In this document: positions 29,204 to 37,304 of the stretch, one piece after another
Position numbering within the stretch: the first letter of the stretch is position 1
Layout of the letters: every line of letters starts with the position of its first letter
Origin: Bradyrhizobium sp. 195
GTDB taxonomy: Bacteria > Pseudomonadota > Alphaproteobacteria > Rhizobiales > Xanthobacteraceae
DNA: 64,000 nt
Direction: 5' to 3'
Assembly (NCBI RefSeq): GCF_023101665.1
Contig: NZ_CP082161.1
Location: forward strand, 1,178,001 to 1,242,000
The notes under the pieces: generated by a model
What the model was told of the DNA's origin: nothing
The model's input: only the letters and a program-made list of their open reading frames with translations
The model's database searches: none
Position numbers and translations under genes: made by a program

Positions 29204-29647
29204 ATGAATCAAAAGCTCGGGAAGAGGAAACGTAGAAGGCTTGCCGCAAGAGGTGGGTCGAAAATTCCGGGGCAGAGCGATCAGCGGCCATACTTTCACG
29301 GAGGCAATGCTGGCCTTGAGGTCGGAGGACATATTCTGCCACCATTGGAGACCAACGCACCGCAGAATGGTGATGTGCCTTCTCACATTCGTGGAAAGAA
29401 CCACATCTACATGGTCCGGGATTTCATCGAGGCTGCCCCATGGGCGGCCCATCACCCGAACCCGATCATCTATGAGGTCAAGCCTGAGGGTATCGTCGAA
29501 AATGACCCAGACGTTGAAAAGCCCGGGCTGTCTTATCGATGCCTAAGGGCGAAAATTGTCGCGGTGCATCAGATCCCAGCTAATCTACTTGTCGCTGCCC
29601 AACTCGCATTGCTTCGATTGAAGCCTGCTGTCGGCCGATGCTTGTAG
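29204..29647 (+). CDS. Arr-like (rifampin-type) ADP-ribosyltransferase
   Basis: The 147-residue protein has a very basic N-terminal tail (KLGKRKRRRLAARGG), then PYFHGGNAGLEVGGHILPP, HIYMVRDFIEAAPWAA, YEVKPEGIVENDPDVEKPG and LSYRCLRAKIVAVHQ. This order follows Arr enzymes: the H near the start for NAD, the Y-x-T-x-like core, and a final D-x-N/SYRS segment. Arr transfers ADP-ribose to rifampin; related domains act as toxins. Placed 41 bases after the HEPN-like gene, it may be a defence effector. The start at the ATG is preferred to the TTG two codons upstream. Confidence 0.63.
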   Translation: MNQKLGKRKRRRLAARGGSKIPGQSDQRPYFHGGNAGLEVGGHILPPLETNAPQNGDVPSHIRGKNHIYMVRDFIEAAPWAAHHPNPIIYEVKPEGIVENDPDVEKPGLSYRCLRAKIVAVHQIPANLLVAAQLALLRLKPAVGRCL

Positions 29648-29981
29648 CATGGTAGCAGGCTGCTCGCAGTTTGAGCTGATTTGCTATATTTTCTCAGTGT
29701 TTTCCGGCGCTGACCTTCGTCTCCCCGGTGGAGCGTTACGGGCGCGGTCGGTCGCCGGCGAGGCTCCCGTCAGTATCCGCAGTATACGACGCGTATTTTG
29801 GAATCCCTGCGATTCCGTTTTGCATACGTGGGCTTCAATAGCCCACAGCTGGCTAATTCCTTGCGAATAGCCGCCGAAGTACCAACCTTATCGACGGCCT
29901 CTGCAGCTCCGAACGGGGCGGCTAGTGGGCTTTTCCTTCTGAAAGAAGATCATTCGAAGTCGAGCTTGCGAGAGGATGAAC

Positions 29982-32219
29982 TCAAAGCACATAGCGCCAC
30001 CATTTGGGCAAAGAGGTTTCTGGAACGCCGCGCATCTCTCGCAGTCGTTGATGGGGCGGGCGGATACCGAGCATCACTAATCCGATATCGTTCAGGATCG
30101 AACGCCTTGAAGCAAAAACGGAATGCCCAAGTCCAAGTATCTCCCCGCCTATCGCAGTTACATCTATCGAGTCTATTCCGTCCACGAGCAATGGCCCAGA
30201 AGCGGGCACGTCACCGGCGCGCGGAATACCACCCGCAATACGCTTTGCGATCAATAAGGCCCTGTCGGCTGCCGAAGCGTACATCGTGGCTCCAAATGCG
30301 TCGGCAGTTTTCGGTGCTATCGAAAGGTAATGATGCGAATCCAGGTCTGGTGCTGCCATCATCATCTCGCCTATGGCGAGTTTTTTCAGCTGAGTTTTAG
30401 TGCAGCCATTAAATGCGTCGAGCGCTAAAAAATTGCCCATGCTGTGGGCTAACAGATGTATCCGATTTATACCCGACGAGCGGAGCGTTTTCAGGACCGA
30501 AATGAAGGCACCTCGGGCTCCAAGCGCGCTTTCACGATCATAACCATAGTCGAGTATTTGACCACGGGACGGCCATGAGAAAAGGACAGGGACGCCTTTG
30601 TACTGGAGGTCCCAAGTGATTTGAGCGACTCGATATAGAGCGTCTCGGAACGCTACATTGAAGCCATGCACGAATACGAATGCTTCGCTCAGAGAGGAGT
30701 TAGCAATCAGACTCTTCCATTCTTCCTCGGACAGGACGTCCACGGCCTCGATTATGAAGTGACGACTTGGATCAAGCGACTGTTCGAATAGAGGGATTGA
30801 AAGAACTGAAAACGTACGCGGCAACTCGACTCTTCCGATACGGTGCCGTTCTGGAATACGCACCTTTGCTGTTCCGAAAGTAATGTTCTTGGATCGCTCG
30901 CCTGTGAAATAGCTAACCTCACTTGCGTCTCTCTCGCGAGAGGTCGCGTAAAAAATTCCGACGCGTCTGCCATCACCGCTTTCGCGAGCTCCTTCCACCT
31001 CTTCTAACGGCGCCGGGCTCGAAAATCCTTCAGGCCCAGGACCTCCAACGACCGCACCAGGTGCCGTTGGATTCCGCAGTGGTCCTTGGGGCATCAAGCG
31101 CCCGTGGAGCGCGTCGGAGGGCGAGTAGTTAGCAATAACCGACAGCATCGACGGGGCAGAGAAGGCCAAGTCGGTCCGACCCGCTGCAGGCGCTTCGTGC
31201 GGTTCGATCTGCACCGACATTTTGAGCTGGATGGGGATCGAAAGGCCGAGGGCTTCGGAGGCTTTCCGTTCTTCCCCTCCGGGAGAGCTTGGGCGCGATT
31301 TGAGCCATGGTCGCTCGGCCAGATAGTGACGTATTGCTGATGCTTTGATGAAGTAGCTCTTGAAGGGATCTGGGCTCGCGAATTGTAGCCCGAGCACGCA
31401 GCCCTGACGCAGGTCGACGACTGCCGCACCAGAATTGCCCCCCATCGAATTGCAGTCATGAGTCGCCCATCCATGATCATCAGCTAGAAGGCGGCCCGGC
31501 GAAACCCGCTTGATGTCGAACGGGCCTTCTAAATCATCAAGAATGCTGCCCGACGCGGGCTGGCGGGGGTGGCCGATCGTGACGATTGTTTCGCCCGGTG
31601 CGAGATCAACTGAAGCCAGAGGAGCTAGTTCGTACTTCGGATAGGCAAACGCCTCGCTCTCAATCTTGAAAAAAGCGATGTCAGCCCTTGTGGCGTCAGG
31701 TTCGAACCACAAGAGATCGGTAATTCGGTACGTTACTCTAAGGGAGCCCAGCTCTCGTTTAACATTGAAATCTAGCTTTAGTGGCTCGCCAAAAAAACCA
31801 CTCTTGAGACGAAATTCCCCTCCATCACAAGAGCCGACCATCTCTGCCACGTGTCGGTTGGTAACGAGAATATCTTCGGCGACGGGCCAAGCGGTCCCGA
31901 TAATAGAAGCGGAATTTGGTAGATTGGAAACCTCAATGCACCCAACTGAACGACTTATCTGATCTATCTCAGTACGATTGCTTTCAAGCAAATCGAAGAA
32001 CGGTGGGCGCAAATCACCGTCGGGAAGACTTAAATATCCGCTCTGAATAGGAAATGTTGGACGAAGCTGCCGCACAAGCCGGTAAATTTGCTCATCAGAC
32101 ATCTCGGGCAAAGAAGCCATCGCGTCGTCGATTTGTAGTGAGTTTGGGTCGCTCGCGCCTAGCGAAGCCTCCTTTTGTTGATCCAGCCACGTCCGAAGCG
32201 CCTCCTTGTAAGCCTCCAT
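29982..32219 (-). CDS. Trypsin-like protease fused to a DUF900 alpha/beta hydrolase
   Basis: The 745-residue protein joins two enzymes. The N-terminal half is a trypsin-like serine protease: VTNRHVAE (His about 123), ADIAFFKI (Asp about 180) and SMGGNSGAAV (Ser about 263). A proline-rich linker (PGAVVGGPGPEGFSSPAPLEE) leads to a DUF900-type alpha/beta hydrolase with GIFYATSRER, FVFVHGFNVAFRDALYR, VLFSWPSRG and HLLAHSMGNFLALDA (nucleophile serine). No signal peptide is visible. The ATG at 32219 gives the natural start. It is transcribed toward the Gabija-associated genes. Protease-hydrolase fusions occur in defence and conflict loci, but its role here is unknown. Confidence 0.86.
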   Translation of the reverse strand: MEAYKEALRTWLDQQKEASLGASDPNSLQIDDAMASLPEMSDEQIYRLVRQLRPTFPIQSGYLSLPDGDLRPPFFDLLESNRTEIDQISRSVGCIEVSNLPNSASIIGTAWPVAEDILVTNRHVAEMVGSCDGGEFRLKSGFFGEPLKLDFNVKRELGSLRVTYRITDLLWFEPDATRADIAFFKIESEAFAYPKYELAPLASVDLAPGETIVTIGHPRQPASGSILDDLEGPFDIKRVSPGRLLADDHGWATHDCNSMGGNSGAAVVDLRQGCVLGLQFASPDPFKSYFIKASAIRHYLAERPWLKSRPSSPGGEERKASEALGLSIPIQLKMSVQIEPHEAPAAGRTDLAFSAPSMLSVIANYSPSDALHGRLMPQGPLRNPTAPGAVVGGPGPEGFSSPAPLEEVEGARESGDGRRVGIFYATSRERDASEVSYFTGERSKNITFGTAKVRIPERHRIGRVELPRTFSVLSIPLFEQSLDPSRHFIIEAVDVLSEEEWKSLIANSSLSEAFVFVHGFNVAFRDALYRVAQITWDLQYKGVPVLFSWPSRGQILDYGYDRESALGARGAFISVLKTLRSSGINRIHLLAHSMGNFLALDAFNGCTKTQLKKLAIGEMMMAAPDLDSHHYLSIAPKTADAFGATMYASAADRALLIAKRIAGGIPRAGDVPASGPLLVDGIDSIDVTAIGGEILGLGHSVFASRRSILNDIGLVMLGIRPPHQRLREMRGVPETSLPKWWRYVL

Positions 32220-32912
32220 TGGTTTGCTCCAAAGCAAAGTGACGTAGTGGGCCGCATTTTTTCGTCTATTGGTTGTCCGGTCAAGCAGGTGTACTGGTCT
32301 GGGTGTTGCTCGATTAACGGCATTACCCGGCAGAGATGACTGATTACAAATAATTGGCGGCCAAGGCGAGCACAGCTCCCGATTAGGGCTTTTGCAGGTT
32401 GGGCGGGATTTCCTTTTCGGTGGTAGCAAGACGTGGTAGCAATGAGGCAGCAGTCATGCCGATTTGTGCTTGTTTGTCAGGGTCTTCTTGGGTCGCCCTT
32501 CGTTTCCCCTAGGGAGCGCCAGCAATCTCAGGCACTTAAGTAGCCATCAACCGCGTTCATTGAATAATGGTTGAATAACACGGTGGTGAACAGCGGCGAA
32601 TGCTTGCGGAATTTGCTGCCGATATTGGTAGACTAGGCTCGGCGCGGTGCCTCACTGCCGGTGGCGCGTTCGCAAAAAAATTTGCTCGTCGCCCTTTGGT
32701 GTCCGGAAATATTCAAACCGCCGCTGACGTGCGCTGTCGTACGCGAGCGCCCTCGGATGCTCGCATTGACGTTGCTCATCGCACAGTCGACTCTCGTCCT
32801 GTCGAGCTTTGTGCGAGGAGGAGGGCGCGTGAGATACCATTGACGAGAGAACACTGGCGGACAACAGTCACAAGTCAGGCTATCCGCTCCGAAAGCCGCA
32901 GAACCGAGCTTG
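32220..32912. other. Gap with no supported gene
   Basis: About 690 bases between divergently oriented genes. TGGTAGCAA occurs twice in close succession near 32420-32440, and nothing else stands out. Short frames on both strands have no known motif. Confidence 0.4.
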
Positions 32913-33095
32913 ATGCCGTTCGCCCAGCGGCTCACCTGCACGATTGACGATGCATGCGAAGCGACCGGCTTGGGACGCACGAAGCTTTACGAGTTAATAG
33001 GTGCTGGGCGTATCGTCACGACAACGATCGGACGTCGGCGACTAGTAGTGGTGGGCTCACTTCTGGAGCTCCTTGACACCAACATGTCGAACTAA
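32913..33095 (+). CDS. Excisionase/AlpA-like helix-turn-helix protein
   Basis: The 60-residue product has TIDDACEATGLGRTKLYELIGAGRI followed by a small wing (TTTIGRRRLVVVGSLLELL), the layout of MerR-like winged HTH proteins of the excisionase/AlpA type. These regulate mobile elements or direct recombination. It stands alone, so the element it once served may be degraded. ATG at 32913 is preferred over the adjoining TTG. Confidence 0.75.
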   Translation: MPFAQRLTCTIDDACEATGLGRTKLYELIGAGRIVTTTIGRRRLVVVGSLLELLDTNMSN

Positions 33096-33430
33096 TGGAC
33101 GTGCGACTTAGGCGGCAGCCCACTTTGAGCGCGCTTTTCCTCATCATTATTATGACACGACCGTGCTCACTTGGTCGAGCTCGGTCGCCCACTATCGCAT
33201 CATCCGCAGGCGCCCCTGCCAGAATTCGGCGGCATGGATATAGGCGCCATGGATCTCATTCGCCTCCTGATGCGCAGGTTAACGTTTGATCGCATCCGCT
33301 TGCTACTTGCCGCTTTCGTGCAGGAGCGTTGACGCGGTGGATCGCAGGCCATGAATGGTCAATTCGATCTGCTCTCGGCGCAGCGACCGGCGGATTCGTG
33401 AGAATGATTTCGTCCAATGAGTCTGCGTTA
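33096..33430. other. Gap with no supported gene
   Basis: About 335 bases downstream of the PIN gene. A 32-codon frame at 33233 is open but unsupported. Confidence 0.4.
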
Positions 33431-34054
33431 TCATCGATGAGTTACCGCCTTTGTTCTGAATGCGCGCGGAAGGCACTCGCACATCGCCGCGCGTTCTGCT
33501 CCGATCAGCTCAACCACCCATTTCAACAAAGAGGGCGGGACCCGCATCCGGGCAAGCCGGAGTGCGTTGAAAACCGCATCGGCGGTGGCGCCCTTACCCA
33601 ATGCCGCCAGCACGGCAGGGTGGGTGAGTAAATCAAAAGAATTTCCAACGGTCAGGCGCGGGTACCGTTCACCGCAGATTCGCGTTGCCTTCCGCTCGTC
33701 GATCAGGGTGATCGCTCCCTTCTCGACGCCATAAGCGATTGTCGCGGCTTCGCCGTCGTCGAGGGTTGCGTCGCCCCGCCCGATCACCAGATCCTCGAAA
33801 TGGGACTCGGTGAGATCGTCAAGTTTCGCAACGGAGATAAGACTTGGCCCAACAAGATCGGCGACCAGTTGCCCGTCGTTGCGACCATTGCGGCGGTCTT
33901 CGAGGAGTTCTCCCTGCACGACATCCGTAATGATAAAGGGATTCGGAATGGCTCTTAGAATGCGCGGCCCGCAGGCCGTTGCATTCAGATTGATCACGGT
34001 ACTCGCATCGATCACAACCGGCGCCGTGGGGTCAATCAGGCATGAGAGCCCCAT
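33431..34054 (-). CDS. PIN-domain nuclease-like protein
   Basis: The 207-residue protein begins PVVIDASTVINLNA (first PIN aspartate), continues with IITDVVQGELLEDRR (conserved glutamate) and has LDDGEAATIAYGVEKGAITLIDERKATRI (second acidic cluster). This is a PIN fold with the expected metal-binding acids, as in VapC RNases. It overlaps the end of the XRE-ImmA/IrrE gene by 23 bases and is the last gene of the four-gene QueC-like operon. It could be the toxic nuclease effector, held by the upstream regulator-protease. Confidence 0.82.
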   Translation of the reverse strand: MGLSCLIDPTAPVVIDASTVINLNATACGPRILRAIPNPFIITDVVQGELLEDRRNGRNDGQLVADLVGPSLISVAKLDDLTESHFEDLVIGRGDATLDDGEAATIAYGVEKGAITLIDERKATRICGERYPRLTVGNSFDLLTHPAVLAALGKGATADAVFNALRLARMRVPPSLLKWVVELIGAERAAMCECLPRAFRTKAVTHR

Positions 34055-35213
34055 CGGCTTCGCTCCCTTCTATTTCTAGGCCATCAAACATGCGCCGCAG
34101 CTCGACACGGTTCAGATGGAGCATGCGCGCGAGTTGGCCTTCGCTGAGCATCCCACGGCGCCAGGCTTCCCCGGCGAGGAGCCCGAGCCGAAGCGTCGTC
34201 GGCCTGTCCGCATCCGCTTTATGAAGGTCGGGCCCCGAAAGATCGCCCAGCACCTGGACAGCGTGCTGATCGCTAATGCCGCCGTTCGCCTGAAACCAAT
34301 CCCACGTTCCAGACTTCGCCAGCTTAAGTTCCTCCAACCGCCTGACGATCGCTTCACGTGAAACGCCGAAGAAATGGGCGAGCACGATGACATGCCGCCG
34401 GGTCAGCTTTTCCGATCCGACAGTAATTTCCTTGAATTTTTGCATGACCGCGCGGGCGGGAGTCATGAAGGCTCGGCCGAACGTGTTGGCGTAACGCTCC
34501 TCGCGGGAGTTTTCAGTGACGCCCTCTTCCAGCACCTCCGGCTCACGCCGCGTCGAAACCAGATGACCGAGCTCGTGGGCTGCCGTTTGAGCGCGGCGAT
34601 CGCGCGGGTGATTGCCGTTAAGGAGGATGCAGGCGCCGAGCGCCTCGTCGTACGCGAATACGCCAGAGATTCCGCCATCGATCCGCCGGATGTAGACGCG
34701 CACACCAAGCTCAAGCTCCAGCAGCGTTACAATGTCGGAGATCGGGCTCAGGCCTAGTCCGAGCCGCTGCCGCAATTCGAGCGCGTCCTGCTCCGCCTGC
34801 GCTCGAACATCGCCGGGCAGAATGGGGCGTTCCGGCGGATAATTGCGCAGTGGCTGAACGCCGAGAAGCTGTTCCAGCTCCGCCTCGGCACGGGCCAAAT
34901 CCTCCAGCTGCTTCACAGCGAGCTCGACCGCATCATCCTCCTGTTGGAACAGTTTACGGAATTTGGGCGTGAGTTCCGCGTGGATCGCCTCCTGCCGCAT
35001 CAGCTCGTTGATGGACGTTTGGTAAAGACTCGCGAGTTTGCGGAGCTCGTCGATGCGGACGCGTCGTTGCCCTTGCTCGATCGCAATCAGAGTGGTCCGC
35101 GACAGCCCAACGGATTCCGCTGCTTCCGCTTGCTTGAGCTTCACACGGTCGCGCGCTCCGCGGAGGCGCTCTCCGACTTCCACCGGCGGCATGGTATCAA
35201 GCAGACTGGTCAT
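34032..35213 (-). CDS. XRE regulator fused to ImmA/IrrE metalloprotease
   Basis: The 393-residue protein has an N-terminal XRE helix-turn-helix (QAEAAESVGLSRTTLIAIEQG) and a central zinc protease domain with AAHELGHLVSTRREPE, where HELGH is the HExxH motif, followed by ENSREERYANTFGRAFMTP with the third ligand region typical of ImmA/IrrE. A C-terminal helical domain with LGLLAGEAWRRGMLSEGQLARML follows. Such proteins cleave or inactivate a repressor on a signal. Translation begins within the end of the QueC-like gene (17-base overlap at ATG 35213). It is probably the sensor/regulator of the operon. Confidence 0.92.
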   Translation of the reverse strand: MTSLLDTMPPVEVGERLRGARDRVKLKQAEAAESVGLSRTTLIAIEQGQRRVRIDELRKLASLYQTSINELMRQEAIHAELTPKFRKLFQQEDDAVELAVKQLEDLARAEAELEQLLGVQPLRNYPPERPILPGDVRAQAEQDALELRQRLGLGLSPISDIVTLLELELGVRVYIRRIDGGISGVFAYDEALGACILLNGNHPRDRRAQTAAHELGHLVSTRREPEVLEEGVTENSREERYANTFGRAFMTPARAVMQKFKEITVGSEKLTRRHVIVLAHFFGVSREAIVRRLEELKLAKSGTWDWFQANGGISDQHAVQVLGDLSGPDLHKADADRPTTLRLGLLAGEAWRRGMLSEGQLARMLHLNRVELRRMFDGLEIEGSEADGALMPD

Positions 35214-36579
35214 TGTCGGCCCACTGAGCAACGAATGACTGTGGTCCCAGAGAACTCATATAAGTCTTCCATTCTTTTTGGTGTTGGGAAAGCAGTCGGT
35301 CCAGCTTTGGCCGGATGACCGCTTCCGTCTCTCCGAGCGCGCGTGCCAGCTGAAAGGCCGCGAGACTGAGCGGCCGCTCTGCCGCGCGCGACTGCGTTAG
35401 ATACGCCAGGTGATCGAGATGCAACGTGCCTGCGATTGCATATTGTTTTTGCGCGCGGGTCTTTTTGTTGAAACCTTCGGCGGCGCCCGCATCAAAAGTT
35501 GGCGCAGAGAGATTTTCCCAGACATAGGTATCTGCAGGTTCCGTGAGATCTGCCGCATGAACGCTTAGTCGCCGCAGCATGCAGGCCGCGCAAATGCCGC
35601 ACTGGCGACGGTGATTGTCGACCGACACATGGCGGTTATCCTGCCAGCATGATCTCGTCTCCGACCACTCGGTATCCTTTCCGTTGCTCAGCGCCATGTA
35701 CTCTTTGAGGGTTTCACCTTTGGTGAACCACAGACGCGGGAATACGAAAGCAATGTCAACGCCGAGAAGGGCTTTGAAGAACGCCGTCATGTGTTTCATG
35801 AATCGGGGATGATTGCGATAATCTTCATACGCTTGACCGACCGGAACAAGCGTTGGACCAAGCGCACCTTGTCCGCTCTCCGGCACGATGACCTTGCCCG
35901 CTTTGGCAAAATACGCGGCCGATCCGCTCAACACGGCAAATTTGAATCCGCGAGACCGGGCGCTTGATTCGACAAAGTGGGATGCGCCGGGCTTCACTTG
36001 ATATGGCAGCGCCATGAAAGGCTGCTTTCGGCCGAACGAATCTTTCGGTTGATCTTTCTTCTTTGATCCGAGCCGAACACGGATCAGCCGGCTGCCGTAT
36101 TCCTCTGCCATCAACGCGCCAACCGCGCGGGAGTCGAGTCCGTCGCTAAAAGGAATGACCGCCTCGGCACCCGTTTCCAGATAGAAAAGTTCCTGTGCCG
36201 GTTCAGCGGCAGGCTTCTTACGCTTTATGAAGGTGACTTTCCATTGATCACCCGTCAGGAGCTCCAGTGCTTCATGCAAGGCGTCAGACACAGCCTTCTG
36301 ATTCCATACGTCTGGATCATGCACCGGCAAGCGCAGGTCAAAGGCACGGCCCCATCCTAAGGCTGGGCGACGTTGTATGCGATCACAGAATTCAACGGAT
36401 GCAGCGAGCAGCATCAGATCGAATACGACCGGCTCCCATTTCGCAAAGAAATACGCCGCAAGATTATGCGTCTTGAAGATGAGATTGGTATCGATCTCGC
36501 AAGAGATCCGGCCTGCGCGGGCGCGTCCGCCGGCTTCGTGCACATCGACCAGGAGTCCAGGCAGTTCATCGTCGTTCAT
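35197..36579 (-). CDS. QueC-like PP-loop enzyme
   Basis: The 460-residue protein has a PP-loop ATP-pyrophosphatase motif VIPFSDGLDSRAVG (residues 145-150 SDGLDS) and a C-terminal zinc site CWQDNRHVSVDNH followed by QCGICAACMLRR, as in QueC, which makes the 7-deazaguanine preQ0. It is about twice the length of housekeeping QueC, with an extra N-terminal domain. Long QueC-like proteins are known parts of the Qat defence system and type IV CBASS. Here the neighbours differ (ImmA/IrrE and PIN). It overlaps the preceding gene by four bases (ATGA). Confidence 0.87.
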   Translation of the reverse strand: MNDDELPGLLVDVHEAGGRARAGRISCEIDTNLIFKTHNLAAYFFAKWEPVVFDLMLLAASVEFCDRIQRRPALGWGRAFDLRLPVHDPDVWNQKAVSDALHEALELLTGDQWKVTFIKRKKPAAEPAQELFYLETGAEAVIPFSDGLDSRAVGALMAEEYGSRLIRVRLGSKKKDQPKDSFGRKQPFMALPYQVKPGASHFVESSARSRGFKFAVLSGSAAYFAKAGKVIVPESGQGALGPTLVPVGQAYEDYRNHPRFMKHMTAFFKALLGVDIAFVFPRLWFTKGETLKEYMALSNGKDTEWSETRSCWQDNRHVSVDNHRRQCGICAACMLRRLSVHAADLTEPADTYVWENLSAPTFDAGAAEGFNKKTRAQKQYAIAGTLHLDHLAYLTQSRAAERPLSLAAFQLARALGETEAVIRPKLDRLLSQHQKEWKTYMSSLGPQSFVAQWADNDQSA

Positions 36580-37154
36580 GGCAGCCTCACGCCGTCTTCA
36601 AGCCCTTGCTGCTTGACGGATTGGGGTTGGGTAGCAGCGTCCAGACCCGACAGACGACGAGCGAGACCCGCAATCGGAGCACTCGCGACAGCGTCCTCCA
36701 TCCGGTTTCTGACACGGGTCGCCATCGCTTCGGGGCTCTGCTTGCGCAGGTAATGTTCTTCCACTTGCCGGGGCCCCCGCGCGGCGCGATCGCGTAGGGT
36801 ATTTTCGACACCGTCGCAAACCGCGTCGATGCCGAGCTTTCCACTCGCCGCAGATTGGATGACGTGATCGACGATCAGGCGCCGCATCGGGTATCCGGCA
36901 GAAAGATCCCGCCGCGCGGCTTCCAGTTCCACTGTCTTCTCTCGTCCGAACAAATCGGTCTGCCGGGCGTCGCTCAGGATCGTTCGGATGGCGCGGACGA
37001 CTTCGCCGCAGCCTTCGTCATGCCACGTCTCTTCCAGTGCAGGGACGACACGTCCGGCAACTTCGTCAGGCTCAAATGCAGCCTTGTGCGCCCATTCAGC
37101 AAACTTCTTCCAGGCGCGCGTCATGTTCAAACTTTTATACGGACCATCACTCAT
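36576..37154 (-). CDS. Unknown first protein of the QueC-like operon
   Basis: The 192-residue protein starts MSDGPYKSLNMTRAWKKFAE, with FEPDEVAGRVVPALEETW and LIVDHVIQSAASGKLGID further on. It is soluble and mostly helical, with no catalytic motif that I recognise. The ATG at 37154 has GGAG about eight bases upstream and lies just after a strong promoter. It overlaps the QueC-like gene by four bases. It may be a partner or substrate of that enzyme, analogous in position to QatB, but I see no clear similarity to QatB. Confidence 0.75.
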   Translation of the reverse strand: MSDGPYKSLNMTRAWKKFAEWAHKAAFEPDEVAGRVVPALEETWHDEGCGEVVRAIRTILSDARQTDLFGREKTVELEAARRDLSAGYPMRRLIVDHVIQSAASGKLGIDAVCDGVENTLRDRAARGPRQVEEHYLRKQSPEAMATRVRNRMEDAVASAPIAGLARRLSGLDAATQPQSVKQQGLEDGVRLP

Positions 37155-37173
37155 GGCGATTCTCCATGTCAAA

Positions 37174-37202
37174 AATATACCATAAAAGTCTGACAATGTC
37201 AA
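37174..37202 (-). promoter_or_regulatory. Sigma-70 promoter of the QueC-like operon
   Basis: On the minus strand TTGACA (37197-37202) and TATATT (37174-37179) are 17 bases apart, a near-perfect housekeeping promoter. The -35 overlaps a small palindrome, TGACA-T-TGTCA (37191-37201), a likely operator for the XRE protein. Confidence 0.72.
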
Positions 37203-37220
37203 ATACGGAGATTGAGCCCA

Positions 37221-37249
37221 TTATTCACCGCAGAATTTGCGGAGAATAA
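37221..37249. repeat. Palindromic operator, copy 1
   Basis: A 29-base inverted repeat with arms TTATTC-ACCGCA and TGCGGA-GAATAA around a five-base centre; one mismatch between the inner arms. It lies between the QueC-like operon and fic. Confidence 0.62.
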
Positions 37250-37275
37250 ACTTGCAGATGCGGCGAATAGCTCCC

Positions 37276-37304
37276 ATAATCACCGCAAGAGGTGCGGAGA
37301 ATGC
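37276..37304. repeat. Palindromic operator, copy 2, over the fic start
   Basis: The same core, ACCGCA-N5-TGCGGA-GAAT, repeats 55 bases after copy 1 and covers the fic ATG (37301). Binding here would block fic transcription or translation, suggesting autoregulation, perhaps through the winged-helix end of the Fic protein. Confidence 0.62.

Noticed and set aside
32420-32445. TGGTAGCAA direct repeat as an attachment site
   Set aside because: Two copies only nine bases apart with no partner elsewhere in the window and no integrase beside it.
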